Source: Burkholderia metallica (lineage in GTDB: Bacteria > Pseudomonadota > Gammaproteobacteria > Burkholderiales > Burkholderiaceae). From it: a stretch of DNA of 64,000 bases. The position numbers were made by a program, and so were the translations under genes. Positions 56,166 to 64,000 of this stretch are shown here, piece by piece. The notes under the pieces are model-generated. The model was not told where the DNA came from and searched no databases. It saw only the letters and a program-made list of their open reading frames with translations. Every line of letters starts with the position of its first letter. Position 1 is the stretch's first letter. The stretch spans positions 558,001-622,000 of the forward strand of contig NZ_CADFDB010000002.1 in NCBI RefSeq assembly GCF_902832845.1, written 5' to 3'.

Positions 56166-56324
56166 GGTCGTTTCCGCCCGAACGGCGGCAAGGTCCGGGG
56201 GCGGGTGCTCGATGCTCGCATCTGGCAGCGTTTCTTTAGAGACCGCAGCACGGTCAGCATCTGAATCGTGACGTGGCCGCGCCCACCGGCCACCATCGAA
56301 CACCCGCTCCGGGGCCTCGTACGG

Positions 56325-56371
56325 TCGACGGCCTGCCCGGATGCATCACGCGCACCCGGGCAGGCCGTCGA
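56325..56371 (-). terminator. Long hairpin after the APC permease gene
   Basis: TCGACGGCCTGCCCGG and CCGGGCAGGCCGTCGA form a perfect 16-bp stem with a 15-nt loop, 53 bp behind the permease stop on the minus strand. No T-run. Confidence 0.6.
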
Positions 56372-56423
56372 TGTACGTCGACCCGGCTTCAATACCGCCG
56401 GCCTCGCGGCCGGCGTTGCGTGT

Positions 56424-58076
56424 TCAACGGCCCCACGCAAAGTAATAAGAACCGGCGACCGTCAGCACCGCGCCGATCAGCGCCGCATACGGCGCGAGGT
56501 TCAGCCACGTGCTGCGCTTGGGCAACTCGATCTCCATGTCGCGCTGCATCTGCGCGGGGAAGCGGCCGCGATCCTGCCAGTAGTGGCGATAGACGAACAC
56601 CGGCACGATCAGCAGCATCGCGATCAGCCCGTTGCGCAGCGTGCCTTCGCCTTGCAGATCGGCACCCGCGCCCGCATACACGAGGTTCGCGTAGCCGCAG
56701 ACGGCGCCCGCGACGAGCAGCCAGGTCGGACAGCGGAACGGACGATCGCGGTCGCCGCGATCCATCCGGTGAATCCAGCCGGACTGCAAATTCAGGAACA
56801 CGAACAACATGTAGCAGACGTTCGAGATCGACAGCACCGTCATGTAGTCCGACATCATCAGCAGCACGAGGTTGAAGCCGAGATCGGTCCACATCGCGCG
56901 CGTGGGCGCGCCGTGCTCGTTCACGTGCGACAGGTACTTCGGCAGCCAGCCGTCAACTGACGCCTGATACAGCGTGCGCGACGAGCCCATCATCGACGTC
57001 ATCACGATCAACAGGATCGACAGCATCAGCATCACGACCACCGCATTCGCGACCCATGCGCCACCGCCGACGATCTTCGCCATCGCAGCGGCGACACCCG
57101 TGCCGTCGCGAATCGCGGGATCGAGCATCGCCTGCGTGCCGAGCGCGCCCTGGAACGCCATCGGCACGAGCGTCATCACGACGAGGCACAGCGCGCCCGA
57201 CCAGAAGATCGCCTTCGCGGTGTCGCGGCGCGGATCGCGGAATTCGCGCGTGTAGCAGACGGCCGTCTCGAAGCCGTACGACGCCCAGCCGGCCATGAAC
57301 ATCGCGCCGAGCGCCATCGTCACGCCTTGCCCGTTCCACGCGCCGAACGTCGCGGCTGTGAGGTTGCCTTGCGCATCGTGGCCGAGCGGCAGCAGTGGAA
57401 GCAGGTTCGACATCGGCACGTCGCCGAACACGAACGGCACGATGCCGACGATCAAGAGCGGCGTGAGCGATGCGATGCCGAGGATGCGCTGCGTCTTCGC
57501 GGCCTTCGATGCGCCGCTGTGCTGAAGCTTGAACGTGATCAGCAACAGGATCGCCGCGATGATGAAGATCGCGTTGATCCGCAGCGACAGGCCGGGCTTG
57601 ATGAAGCTCAGGTCGGCCAGCTTGAGCTGCCAGGTCAGCACCGCCGCATCGGCGGGAAAGAGGCTCGTGAGCGCGTAGCTCGCCGCGAGGCCACAGCCGA
57701 GCGCGAGCATCGGCGACCACGCGAGCCAGTTGCACCATACGGAAACCGGGGCAATCAGCTTGCTGTAGCGCACCCAGCCGATCGCGCCGTACACCGACGC
57801 GCCGCCCGATTTGTGCGGAAACAGGCTGGAGATTTCCGCGTAGGTGGCGCTCTGGATCAGGCCCATCGTGATCGCGGCGATCCAGACGGCCCAAGCGGGG
57901 TGGCCGATCGTCGCGGACACGCCGCCGATCGTGAACAGCACGCCGGCGGGCACGCCGCTCGTGACCCAGAATGCGTCTTTCCAGGTCAGGCCGCGTTGCA
58001 GCGTATGGCCGCCGGAATCGCTGCGCGCATCGGCGGCGGCGTCGGCATGGCGAGTAGACGATCCTGCATCGTTCAT
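56424..58076 (-). CDS. APC-family amino acid/polyamine permease
   Basis: This 550-residue membrane protein has about 12-13 hydrophobic segments and the APC start region TWKDAFWVTSGVPAGVLFTI with an unwound glycine-rich helix 1. FMAGWASYGFETAVCYTREF corresponds to helix 6 of the family. The substrate is probably an amino acid or amine. I chose the ATG at 58076, which has AGGA about 7 nt upstream; an in-frame ATG at 58244 would add a disordered stretch. Confidence 0.85.
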   Translation of the reverse strand: MNDAGSSTRHADAAADARSDSGGHTLQRGLTWKDAFWVTSGVPAGVLFTIGGVSATIGHPAWAVWIAAITMGLIQSATYAEISSLFPHKSGGASVYGAIGWVRYSKLIAPVSVWCNWLAWSPMLALGCGLAASYALTSLFPADAAVLTWQLKLADLSFIKPGLSLRINAIFIIAAILLLITFKLQHSGASKAAKTQRILGIASLTPLLIVGIVPFVFGDVPMSNLLPLLPLGHDAQGNLTAATFGAWNGQGVTMALGAMFMAGWASYGFETAVCYTREFRDPRRDTAKAIFWSGALCLVVMTLVPMAFQGALGTQAMLDPAIRDGTGVAAAMAKIVGGGAWVANAVVVMLMLSILLIVMTSMMGSSRTLYQASVDGWLPKYLSHVNEHGAPTRAMWTDLGFNLVLLMMSDYMTVLSISNVCYMLFVFLNLQSGWIHRMDRGDRDRPFRCPTWLLVAGAVCGYANLVYAGAGADLQGEGTLRNGLIAMLLIVPVFVYRHYWQDRGRFPAQMQRDMEIELPKRSTWLNLAPYAALIGAVLTVAGSYYFAWGR

Positions 58077-58417
58077 ATGCTTTTCCTGTGTGGTCGATTT
58101 CCCGGCCGGCGGGACCGGCAAGCGGGTCGGGCAGGGTGGAAGCATTGTCGAACGCGGGGATGGCCGAAATGAATCGGCCCAGTCTGAAAGTAGGCGTGTG
58201 CTCGGACCGGTCCGATTGCGTCGCGGGCTGTCGCGCCGCGACAATGCGGTGGGTCGAGCGTTGGGTGATTGCGTTCGATTCTCCGTACCCGAAGCGAGTC
58301 TTCGTTCGATGCGCCGTCCGTTTGGACGGCGCTTTTTTTGGGTTCATCGCGGAATTCGGGGGAACGCCGGGGAGGAACGTCGGTGTTCGGCCAGGCGCAG
58401 ACGTTCGACACAGCGGC
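58077..58417. other. Intergenic region with an orphan plus-strand terminator
   Basis: No protein gene in these 341 bp. It contains the palindrome CGGACCGGTCCG (58203-58214) and a good terminator for the plus strand (58311-58339), although no plus-strand gene precedes it. Confidence 0.5.
58311..58339 (+). terminator. Rho-independent terminator without an upstream gene
   Basis: GCGCCGTCC and GGACGGCGC pair around GTTT and are followed by seven T on the plus strand. The nearest upstream plus-strand gene ends 2.5 kb away and has its own terminator, so a small RNA may end here. Confidence 0.75.
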
Positions 58418-59512
58418 TCAGCCGTTTAGCTTCCTTCTCGCCGTCTGCTTTGCTGCGGGCTTCTTCGCGCTCATCGGAGCGTCCGGCTTATCGGGATTTG
58501 ACGGCGCTACCGATGCCACTTTCTTTACGGATTCCGATGCGAGCTTCTGTTTGTCCATAAATACCAACAATGCCTTTCCTTTAGCGGTTAAGCGATATCG
58601 CTGCCACGCTACTCCACTCACTTTTTCGACCGCGGCCAGCTCATGCATTTCTAACTTCGGGCAAACGTTGAAGTAAAGCAAGCTCTCCCTTTCCTTGATT
58701 CCCATGCTGTTGGTGACGCCCGTAATTAACTTGTCTCGCATCACATCAAATATGCCCAGCACATTCACCTTGATAGGCGGGTCTTCCGGATTTTTGTTAA
58801 AGGCCTTGGTATTAATTTCCATTGCCTCAAGAAGTTCTATTAGTTCATTGAATTCGTTATCTGACCAGCGAGCCGGTGATCGAGGTGCCTTATTTTCCGG
58901 TAATAGCTTCATTTGACTTAATTGCGACAAAGCCTCATCGCGCTCCTTTCGCAATTTTTGCATCTCCTCAAGCATCGACGTCATGTCAGGCAAATCACGA
59001 GCAGGAATCCATCCTGCTAACTTATATCGAGCTTGAAAATCAGAAAGCGTCTCGTGCACAGCAAGCTTGATGTCCTTGGTGTCTGAGAAAAATGAGGAGA
59101 TTCTTGAAAGCACCTTTTCGCGGAATAATTTAAGTTCTTTCGTACTCTCTGTTTCGATTACGTCCCTTCCGTCTTTCTGAACCTTTACATTCAACGCTTC
59201 ATCGGTAATAACGACTGCGAAGACAGGTTTGCCTTGCGATACAGCGTAGTCGTACTCCAATTCGGTGTAGCTGAGGGAGGTGTTAGGCTCAACCGAGCCA
59301 TAACGACCACCAGAAATAAGCATATAGACGTCGGATTCGTCTATCCATCGGCGAATTGTTTCCAATTGCGACTCATTGCCCGCCGAAAACAATTCCATGC
59401 CAGCAGGGATGTGGCCGGCTTTAAGGATCGCCTCAACTGCTGCCTGACGTTCAATTTTCAAGTCACGATAAGTGGATGAAACAAAAACTTGCAGCTTCTT
59501 TTTTATCGACAT
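58418..59512 (-). CDS. DUF4062 domain protein
   Basis: This 364-residue protein begins KKLQVFVSSTYRDLKIERQA and continues with ELFSAGNESQLETIRRWIDE and YMLISGGRYGSV, the DUF4062 domain (about 5-110), a Rossmann-like module often fused to NTPase or signalling parts in suspected defence or sensing proteins. Here it is followed by a coiled coil (about 175-205) and an unassigned C-terminal region, with a Lys/Ala-rich end. The gene is much poorer in GC than its surroundings, suggesting acquisition. No partner gene is adjacent. Confidence 0.75.
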   Translation of the reverse strand: MSIKKKLQVFVSSTYRDLKIERQAAVEAILKAGHIPAGMELFSAGNESQLETIRRWIDESDVYMLISGGRYGSVEPNTSLSYTELEYDYAVSQGKPVFAVVITDEALNVKVQKDGRDVIETESTKELKLFREKVLSRISSFFSDTKDIKLAVHETLSDFQARYKLAGWIPARDLPDMTSMLEEMQKLRKERDEALSQLSQMKLLPENKAPRSPARWSDNEFNELIELLEAMEINTKAFNKNPEDPPIKVNVLGIFDVMRDKLITGVTNSMGIKERESLLYFNVCPKLEMHELAAVEKVSGVAWQRYRLTAKGKALLVFMDKQKLASESVKKVASVAPSNPDKPDAPMSAKKPAAKQTARRKLNG

Positions 59513-60187
59513 TGGGATATCTATATTTAACGAGGGCTAGTTCATCAAAACCATCGCACACGTGATGGAAACTGGCAATCCGATTTGTATGATATGCGGA
59601 AAACGATTGCTTGTGCATTGGGACTGGTGCGCGATAGTCAAAGTGACGCCGCTATCTTATGCCGTAGGCGGCACAAGGTTCCGAGTCCGACGAGCGACCG
59701 AGGCCGTAACATCCCGCTGCGCGGAGCGTGCTGATATCACCGATTGCAGAACTGCGTGTGAAGGGCTCATATCAGGGACGTAGCGGACTAATGCTCGTGT
59801 TGACTGATTGACTCAAACGGGTCGATCTGCGCCAGTCGCGCGTTGCAGGGCGTGGCCGTCCGCCGGCCGCGTTCGGCCAAGTCCCGCTACTCGCGACCGT
59901 GTCCGACATGTCATTCGGGCGCCTGCAGCGTTGCAAGCTCGGGCACCTCTCCAGTCAACCACGCAACCTCAGCCGTGAGTCTCGGATATCCGAGAAAAAC
60001 GCCAATGCCGGGCGCGACTTCCCATGCCCGCATCCGGTGCGTCGGGGCGCCAACACGAGTCATATCCACAGGCCGGCTGCCCCAATGGCGGGAACGCAAC
60101 GTTTGCGTTCTTAAGCCATCGCACCCTTCGAACTGGCCCAAAGCTTGCGTAACCGGCAGATCGGGCAACGTTCACAGGAACTACGGC
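59513..60187. other. Gene-free region
   Basis: These 675 bp hold the DUF4062 promoter (AT-rich next to 59513). A short plus-strand frame (59562-59783) resembles nothing. The frame upstream of the MCP-like gene is open from 59843 but has no conserved feature. Confidence 0.4.
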
Positions 60188-61222
60188 ATGTCGAATCCCC
60201 AGGCTATCGTCGACCTCACGCATGAAGTCAAACGAATCGCAACGAGCAAGATCAGCGACATCAACGACATCAATCGCGAGGCCACGTTTCTCGCACTGAA
60301 TGCACGCATCGAAGCTGCGCGCGCCGGCAACGCGGGCAAAGGCTTTGCCGTAGTCGCAAACCAGGTCAAGCACGTTTCCAGCCGCATCTCGGAAATCACC
60401 ACGGCTCTGAACAAGGATCTCGCCGGCTCGCTGTCCACGCTTACGCAGCTCGGCGACAGCATGATCGAACGCCTGCGATCGCACGACGGCCAGCGCTGTG
60501 CCGATCTCGCGCTCAACATGATCGACGTCATCGACCGCAACCTCTACGAACGCTCGTGTGACGTGCGCTGGTGGGCAACCGACTCGGCCGTCGTGGACTG
60601 TCTCCAGAACAACGACGCTGCTTCGGTGAAGCATGCCGGCGAGCGACTATCGGTGATTCTCGACAGCTATACGGTTTACCGTGACATTTGGGTAGTCGAC
60701 GAACGCGGCTTCGTCGTCGCGAACGGCCGGCCTGGTCTGTATTCCGTGCGCGGGCAGAACGTAGTGGGAGCGGCCTGGTTCAAGGCCGCGATGAAAACCA
60801 GCTCGGGCGCGGACTATGTCGCATGCGACGTCGAGGCGCTCCCTTTGATGCATGATGCCCAAGTGGCGACCTACGCGACGGCGATCCGCGAGGGCGGTCG
60901 TGCGAGCGGCCGCGTGCTCGGCGCACTCGCTATTTTCTTCGACTGGGCACCGCAAGCTGGCGCTGTCGTCAAGGGCGTACGCCTGAGCGACGATGAATGG
61001 ACACGCACTCGCTGCATGATTGTCGATTCGGCTTTTCGCGTGATCGCCGCGTCGGACGGACGAGGACTCCTGACCGAGCGCTTCCGCGTGCAGGCCGAGG
61101 GCAGGAAGACAGGCTTCTATCGGGCAGCAGACGGAGCGATTGTCTCGTTCGCCGCGACGCCAGGGTACGAGACGTATCGCGGGTTGGGTTGGTATGGCGT
61201 GATCTGCCAGAAGCCTGCGTAA
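60188..61222 (+). CDS. Soluble MCP-like protein with C-terminal sensor region
   Basis: This 344-residue protein starts with a short piece of the chemoreceptor signalling tip (NREATFLALNARIEAARAG at 29-47, then KGFAVVANQVKHVS), without transmembrane segments, HAMP or the long flanking helices. The rest (about 90-344) looks like a Cache/PAS-type sensor (DSYTVYRDIWVVDERGFVVA, VVGAAWFKAAMKTSSGADYV, YRAADGAIVSFAATPGYETY). Signalling part first and sensor last is the reverse of ordinary MCPs. AGGA precedes the ATG at 60188. No che genes adjoin. Confidence 0.75.
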   Translation: MSNPQAIVDLTHEVKRIATSKISDINDINREATFLALNARIEAARAGNAGKGFAVVANQVKHVSSRISEITTALNKDLAGSLSTLTQLGDSMIERLRSHDGQRCADLALNMIDVIDRNLYERSCDVRWWATDSAVVDCLQNNDAASVKHAGERLSVILDSYTVYRDIWVVDERGFVVANGRPGLYSVRGQNVVGAAWFKAAMKTSSGADYVACDVEALPLMHDAQVATYATAIREGGRASGRVLGALAIFFDWAPQAGAVVKGVRLSDDEWTRTRCMIVDSAFRVIAASDGRGLLTERFRVQAEGRKTGFYRAADGAIVSFAATPGYETYRGLGWYGVICQKPA

Positions 61223-61379
61223 GATCGGGCCGCATCCGGGTAGTGTCTGCGCCGGTTACTCGTTCCGCTACGCCGTGAACTCGCAATCGTGCTTTACGTT
61301 CGCGTGATGGCAAAGCGGTGTCGTCGATGAGCACCCGGCACGGCATATCTCGTACGGTTCGACGATCTTCCTTTAGCAC

Positions 61380-62798
61380 TCACGACAACTTTCCGGTGCG
61401 GCACCAGACTTCGAGAATCCTGCCCGCGTCTTCGACAGTTGCGTGCCAGTCGCCCATCATCGGTTGCCGAACGATGCGGACATTCGGATACCACGGTGTC
61501 GCCGTGGGCATTCGCTCGTAGCGCCAGTCCCCATGCAGCGGCGAAAGCAGAATGGTCGGCAGGTTCAAACTGGCCGCAAGATGCAGCGGGCCGCTGTCGA
61601 CGCTGACGACAGCGGCCGAGGCCGTCGAAAGCAGCATCGCCAGCGAATGCAGATCGGTTGTCGAGTCGATGTTGGTTGTCGAGTGCGACAAGTCATCTGC
61701 CAGCCATCGCTGCATTTCGAGGCCACGTTGCAATACGATCCAATGAATGTCCTGATTTTCCAGCAGTGGACGTATCTGATGCAGGCGCAGGCTTCTCCAC
61801 GCGAAATCTCCGTGAGCAGATTCATTCCCTGACCAAAAGAGCGCAACGCATGGGCGCCCGCGCGCATCGTGGCGAATGCGTGTTGCGAGGTCCGCACTGG
61901 ACGGAGACGGTGTCTCTTCGTACATCGCGCGTCGCGCCGGCAGATAGCCGGCCAGTGGAAAAAGCGCGGTGAACAGCGAGAACGGCGTGGCCCACATTTC
62001 GTCGTGTGGTGCGCTGCCTGATAGCGGTGCCAACAGTTCGCGGGCGCCGATGTCACGGTAATCGTTCAACCACGCAGGGTTGACGGGCAGGCACGGCCAC
62101 GGCTCATGAAGGATGAGTTCTGTCCCGGTCTGCGCGAGCAGCGCGCGATACCGGACGAACTGGAGCCAGTCACCGAAGCCGCCGCCACGCACGTAGCGGA
62201 GAATGCGCGGCAAGGGTGTGTCACCACACCAGTAGCCGGGGTCTGTGATCCCGTATATCTCGGAGACGGCTGCGCGGCTTGTAAATGCCGATGCATATTC
62301 GTTGAGGCCCGCGGCGATGCCATAAGCCCGCATCAGCGATGTGCTTCGATTTTTTCGCAGTTGGATGGCGGTGGCGTTCGGAATCGCACCTGCGAGGTGC
62401 GATGCCTGACACGACGCGGATCGCGTGATGATTTCGTCGTCCTGGCCGAACAGGGATTGAATCTCGAACTGTATCTGCAGGCGATCCCATTCATTGAGTC
62501 CATGCACGAGTGCTTCGAAGTGTGCGTCGAGAACGTCGATTCTGCCGAGGTGCGCGCACGCATGGAACAGGATCATGCGATGGTTCGTATAGCCTGGTGC
62601 ACGCTGGGTCACTGCCACGCACAGGTCGACTGCTTGTTCAAACTCGCCGAGGAAATAGTGAAACTGAGCGCATGCGTGGAAAAATAACGCGCTATCGCCG
62701 TCGTCGGCTCTCACACTGTCCAGCAAGCGTCGGGCTTCGTCCATCTCACCACGTTGCACGAGATGTTGTACATCGAGCACAGGATTACCGTTGGTCAT
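61380..62798 (-). CDS. TPR and glycosyltransferase-9-like domain protein
   Basis: This 472-residue cytoplasmic protein has an N-terminal helical-repeat part like TPRs (about 1-130; RGEMDEARRLLDSVRADDGD). A C-terminal half follows that resembles the GT-B, ADP-heptose-transferase-like domain of TPR glycosyltransferases (ILRYVRGGGFGDWLQFVRYR, CVALFWSGNESAHGDFAWRS, VVSVDSGPLHLAASLNLPTI). The DSGPLHLA box is typical of glycosyltransferase family 9. The acceptor may be a protein or glycan; none is evident nearby. It is convergent with the MCP-like gene. Confidence 0.72.
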   Translation of the reverse strand: MTNGNPVLDVQHLVQRGEMDEARRLLDSVRADDGDSALFFHACAQFHYFLGEFEQAVDLCVAVTQRAPGYTNHRMILFHACAHLGRIDVLDAHFEALVHGLNEWDRLQIQFEIQSLFGQDDEIITRSASCQASHLAGAIPNATAIQLRKNRSTSLMRAYGIAAGLNEYASAFTSRAAVSEIYGITDPGYWCGDTPLPRILRYVRGGGFGDWLQFVRYRALLAQTGTELILHEPWPCLPVNPAWLNDYRDIGARELLAPLSGSAPHDEMWATPFSLFTALFPLAGYLPARRAMYEETPSPSSADLATRIRHDARGRPCVALFWSGNESAHGDFAWRSLRLHQIRPLLENQDIHWIVLQRGLEMQRWLADDLSHSTTNIDSTTDLHSLAMLLSTASAAVVSVDSGPLHLAASLNLPTILLSPLHGDWRYERMPTATPWYPNVRIVRQPMMGDWHATVEDAGRILEVWCRTGKLS

Positions 62799-63246
62799 GG
62801 ATCGCGCTCTGTGGTTGATAGGGCGTTATTTTCTCGAAGCTCTCGAAGCGAATGTTGAGAGCAGTTCGAACCGAAGAGGGGCGTCCTTCAGTCAGGAAGG
62901 ATACGCGTCTTTTCGGATGGCGCGTGGCCGGCAGGCGACGAACCGACGACGGGTCGACTTGCTGTCGAACGTCAACAATATAGCGGTTGATCAGCGGGTA
63001 TTTCGAACAGCGCCATGGGCGAACGTTGGGTGATACGCGGTGGGCCGGATCGAGCATACCCACCGCGAGAGAGGCAGGTCGAATGTGTCGAGTGACGGCG
63101 CGCAGTTCGACCTTGGGTGATCGGTGCCGCGATCTGAAACTGCGAACGGTCTTTGCCACCGATCCGCGCCGGCGGCCGACCGCGACCGCTCCAGGTCGCA
63201 CCGGTATCGGGGTGGCGATACCGACTGTCATGGGTGCAATTGGAGG
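62799..63246. other. Gene-free region
   Basis: 448 bp with no recognisable gene, between the TPR/GT gene start and the small membrane protein stop. Confidence 0.4.
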
Positions 63247-63573
63247 TCAATCATACGGACCCACATTATCAAGAATGATTCCAAGGCACGTCATTTTTGC
63301 GATATACCGATGGCCATCCGATCGATACGGGACCTTCCATTGGTGGAGGTCGGTGACGTATTCGAAATTTTCATCAAAAATAATTTTTGATGCGCCATTT
63401 TGTTTGGCATATTTTTCAACGAATCCAGTTATTTCGTGGCGACGCATGTTTGGGCACACACCGTCTCCGCCGTCCCAATTTTTAACGTAAATTAAAATGG
63501 CAAATAAAACTAGTATGCAAACTATTAATGCGCCAATGGTGGTGGCCGAGTACTTCAGTATTTTTTTTGTCAA
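63247..63573 (-). CDS. Small membrane-anchored protein, candidate immunity to the adjacent toxin
   Basis: This 108-residue protein has one N-terminal membrane segment (KYSATTIGALIVCILVLFAI, about 7-28) and a likely periplasmic domain with two cysteines (VCPNMRRHEITGFVEKY and MTCLGIIL). I chose the TTG at 63573 because GGAGG lies 5 nt before it; the ATG at 63585 overlaps that ribosome site. Colicin M immunity proteins have the same build: about 110 residues, one anchor, periplasmic domain. It directly follows the colicin-M-like gene. Low GC, typical of acquired toxin loci. Confidence 0.6.
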   Translation of the reverse strand: MTKKILKYSATTIGALIVCILVLFAILIYVKNWDGGDGVCPNMRRHEITGFVEKYAKQNGASKIIFDENFEYVTDLHQWKVPYRSDGHRYIAKMTCLGIILDNVGPYD

Positions 63574-63610
63574 AATTACCTCCATAAACAAAAATCCGGT
63601 TTGCTGATGT

Positions 63611-63634
63611 GAGGAAAGCTTCTGAGCTTTCCTC
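63611..63634. terminator. Hairpin between toxin-like and immunity-like genes
   Basis: GAGGAAAGCT and AGCTTTCCTC pair perfectly (10 bp) around TCTG in the 91-bp gap. It could reduce read-through or stabilise the mRNA. Confidence 0.45.
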
Positions 63635-63664
63635 ATGCCGGTTCGAGGGGGCAGTAAAATCGAC

Positions 63665-64000
63665 TTACGATCTGCGCCCGAAACCTCCGATCCGAGGCGT
63701 ATGGACGGCCGCTGGCGTACCATCCGGATTCATTGCCTTGATACTGGCTCTCGTTCCGTTGACGTTGAGTGGTTGCGATCCAGTAAAATAGATCATGAAA
63801 TCTTTGTGATCAGTAAATTCTCCAATTTTGCGGACGAGTGTAGTCAAAGCCTCTTGTATCGACGGGCGAGACCGCGAAGCGTCAAAATCGAATTTGTCTG
63901 GATTAAGTGTGTATTCGCCTCTGAAATAGAAGCTATCATCACTTCCTAAAAATAGCTCACCTTGGATGTGGCCGCTCACTCGTCCAAGGGCCGATCCAAC
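63665..64000 (-). CDS. Colicin-M-like (lipid II-degrading) toxin domain, N-terminus outside window
   Basis: The 111 visible C-terminal codons read LGRVSGHIQGELFLGSDDSF, then YFRGEYTLNPDKFDFDASRS, then a helix EALTTLVRKIGEF and DFMIYFTGSQPLNVNG. This order (strand GxIxGxL, FxGxx..DxYDF-type catalytic loop with Asp/Asp/Arg, helix, final strands) resembles the colicin M catalytic domain, which cleaves the lipid II undecaprenyl link in the periplasm. The aromatic residue is Phe rather than Tyr, and SR replaces HR. The frame continues beyond 64000. Low GC. Confidence 0.55.
   Translation of the reverse strand, partial: VGSALGRVSGHIQGELFLGSDDSFYFRGEYTLNPDKFDFDASRSRPSIQEALTTLVRKIGEFTDHKDFMIYFTGSQPLNVNGTRASIKAMNPDGTPAAVHTPRIGGFGRRS

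Noticed and set aside
59843-60187. N-terminal extension of the MCP-like gene
   Set aside because: The extra 115 codons are Pro/Ser/Arg-rich with no receptor features, and the ATG at 60188 has its own ribosome site.

Overview
The window looks like the origin region of the third replicon (c3, also called megaplasmid pC3) of a Burkholderia cepacia complex bacterium. The evidence is very high GC with typical Burkholderia codon use, a parA-parB pair preceded by five GTTGTCACGTGACAAC-type palindromes (the centromere type I recall for the c3 replicon), and a convergent iteron-type repA. Beyond repA lie at least 16 copies of a 16-bp iteron (consensus CCCATAAANGGNTACC). I saw no rRNA, tRNA, CRISPR array or transposase. 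Both window edges cut a gene.

Left arm (1-29 kb), mostly metabolic and transport genes. It opens with the N-terminal part of a large FAD/4Fe-4S oxidase and a divergent LysR regulator. A second LysR is divergent from a LysE-type exporter. A sulfone/sulfonate module follows: sfnG and msuE behind a consensus sigma-54 promoter, with the sigma-54 activator sfnR divergent. Next come a fused dihydroxyacetone kinase, small hypothetical genes, a metallo-beta-lactamase-fold hydrolase and a MaoC-like hydratase. A MarR-controlled efflux operon (MarR, FUSC, DUF1656, HlyD, outer-membrane factor) has an operator-like palindrome in front. After it are a molybdenum-binding Mop protein, a NifQ-like protein, a DMT exporter with a His-rich tail, a ProQ/FinO RNA chaperone, a DUF2889 protein, a flavodoxin, a TetR with a clear operator next to an MBL hydrolase, and an AraC regulator.

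Origin (29.1-36.6 kb). About 1.8 kb without genes carries the parS sites. Then come parA and parB (8-bp overlap), a cruciform between the convergent parB and repA, and about 1.2 kb of iterons with an AT-rich, repeat-containing stretch. Four iteron pairs share an exact 26-bp period. One perfect iteron lies about 12.3 kb away at 21738 and a one-mismatch copy lies at 11983. Part of parA is only 28% GC.

Right arm (36.6-58 kb). It holds a small secreted DUF4148 protein, a LysR remnant, a putative Na+/H+ antiporter and a dicarboxylate symporter. A compact Wzx/Wzy exopolysaccharide operon follows on the minus strand (initiating transferase, Wza, Wzb, Wzc, one glycosyltransferase, pyruvyl transferase, flippase, polymerase), with a secreted glycosidase convergent to it. 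Then come a beta-propeller lipoprotein and a cytochrome b / YedY-like molybdoenzyme / Met-rich pentapeptide-repeat trio that resembles the MrpX-YedY1 hypochlorite-scavenging system. An APC permease closes this arm.

Accessory end (58.4-64 kb). A low-GC DUF4062 gene, a soluble MCP-like protein with its sensor part at the C-terminus, a TPR/glycosyltransferase-like protein, and a low-GC pair that I read as a colicin-M-type lipid II hydrolase domain followed by a membrane-anchored immunity protein.
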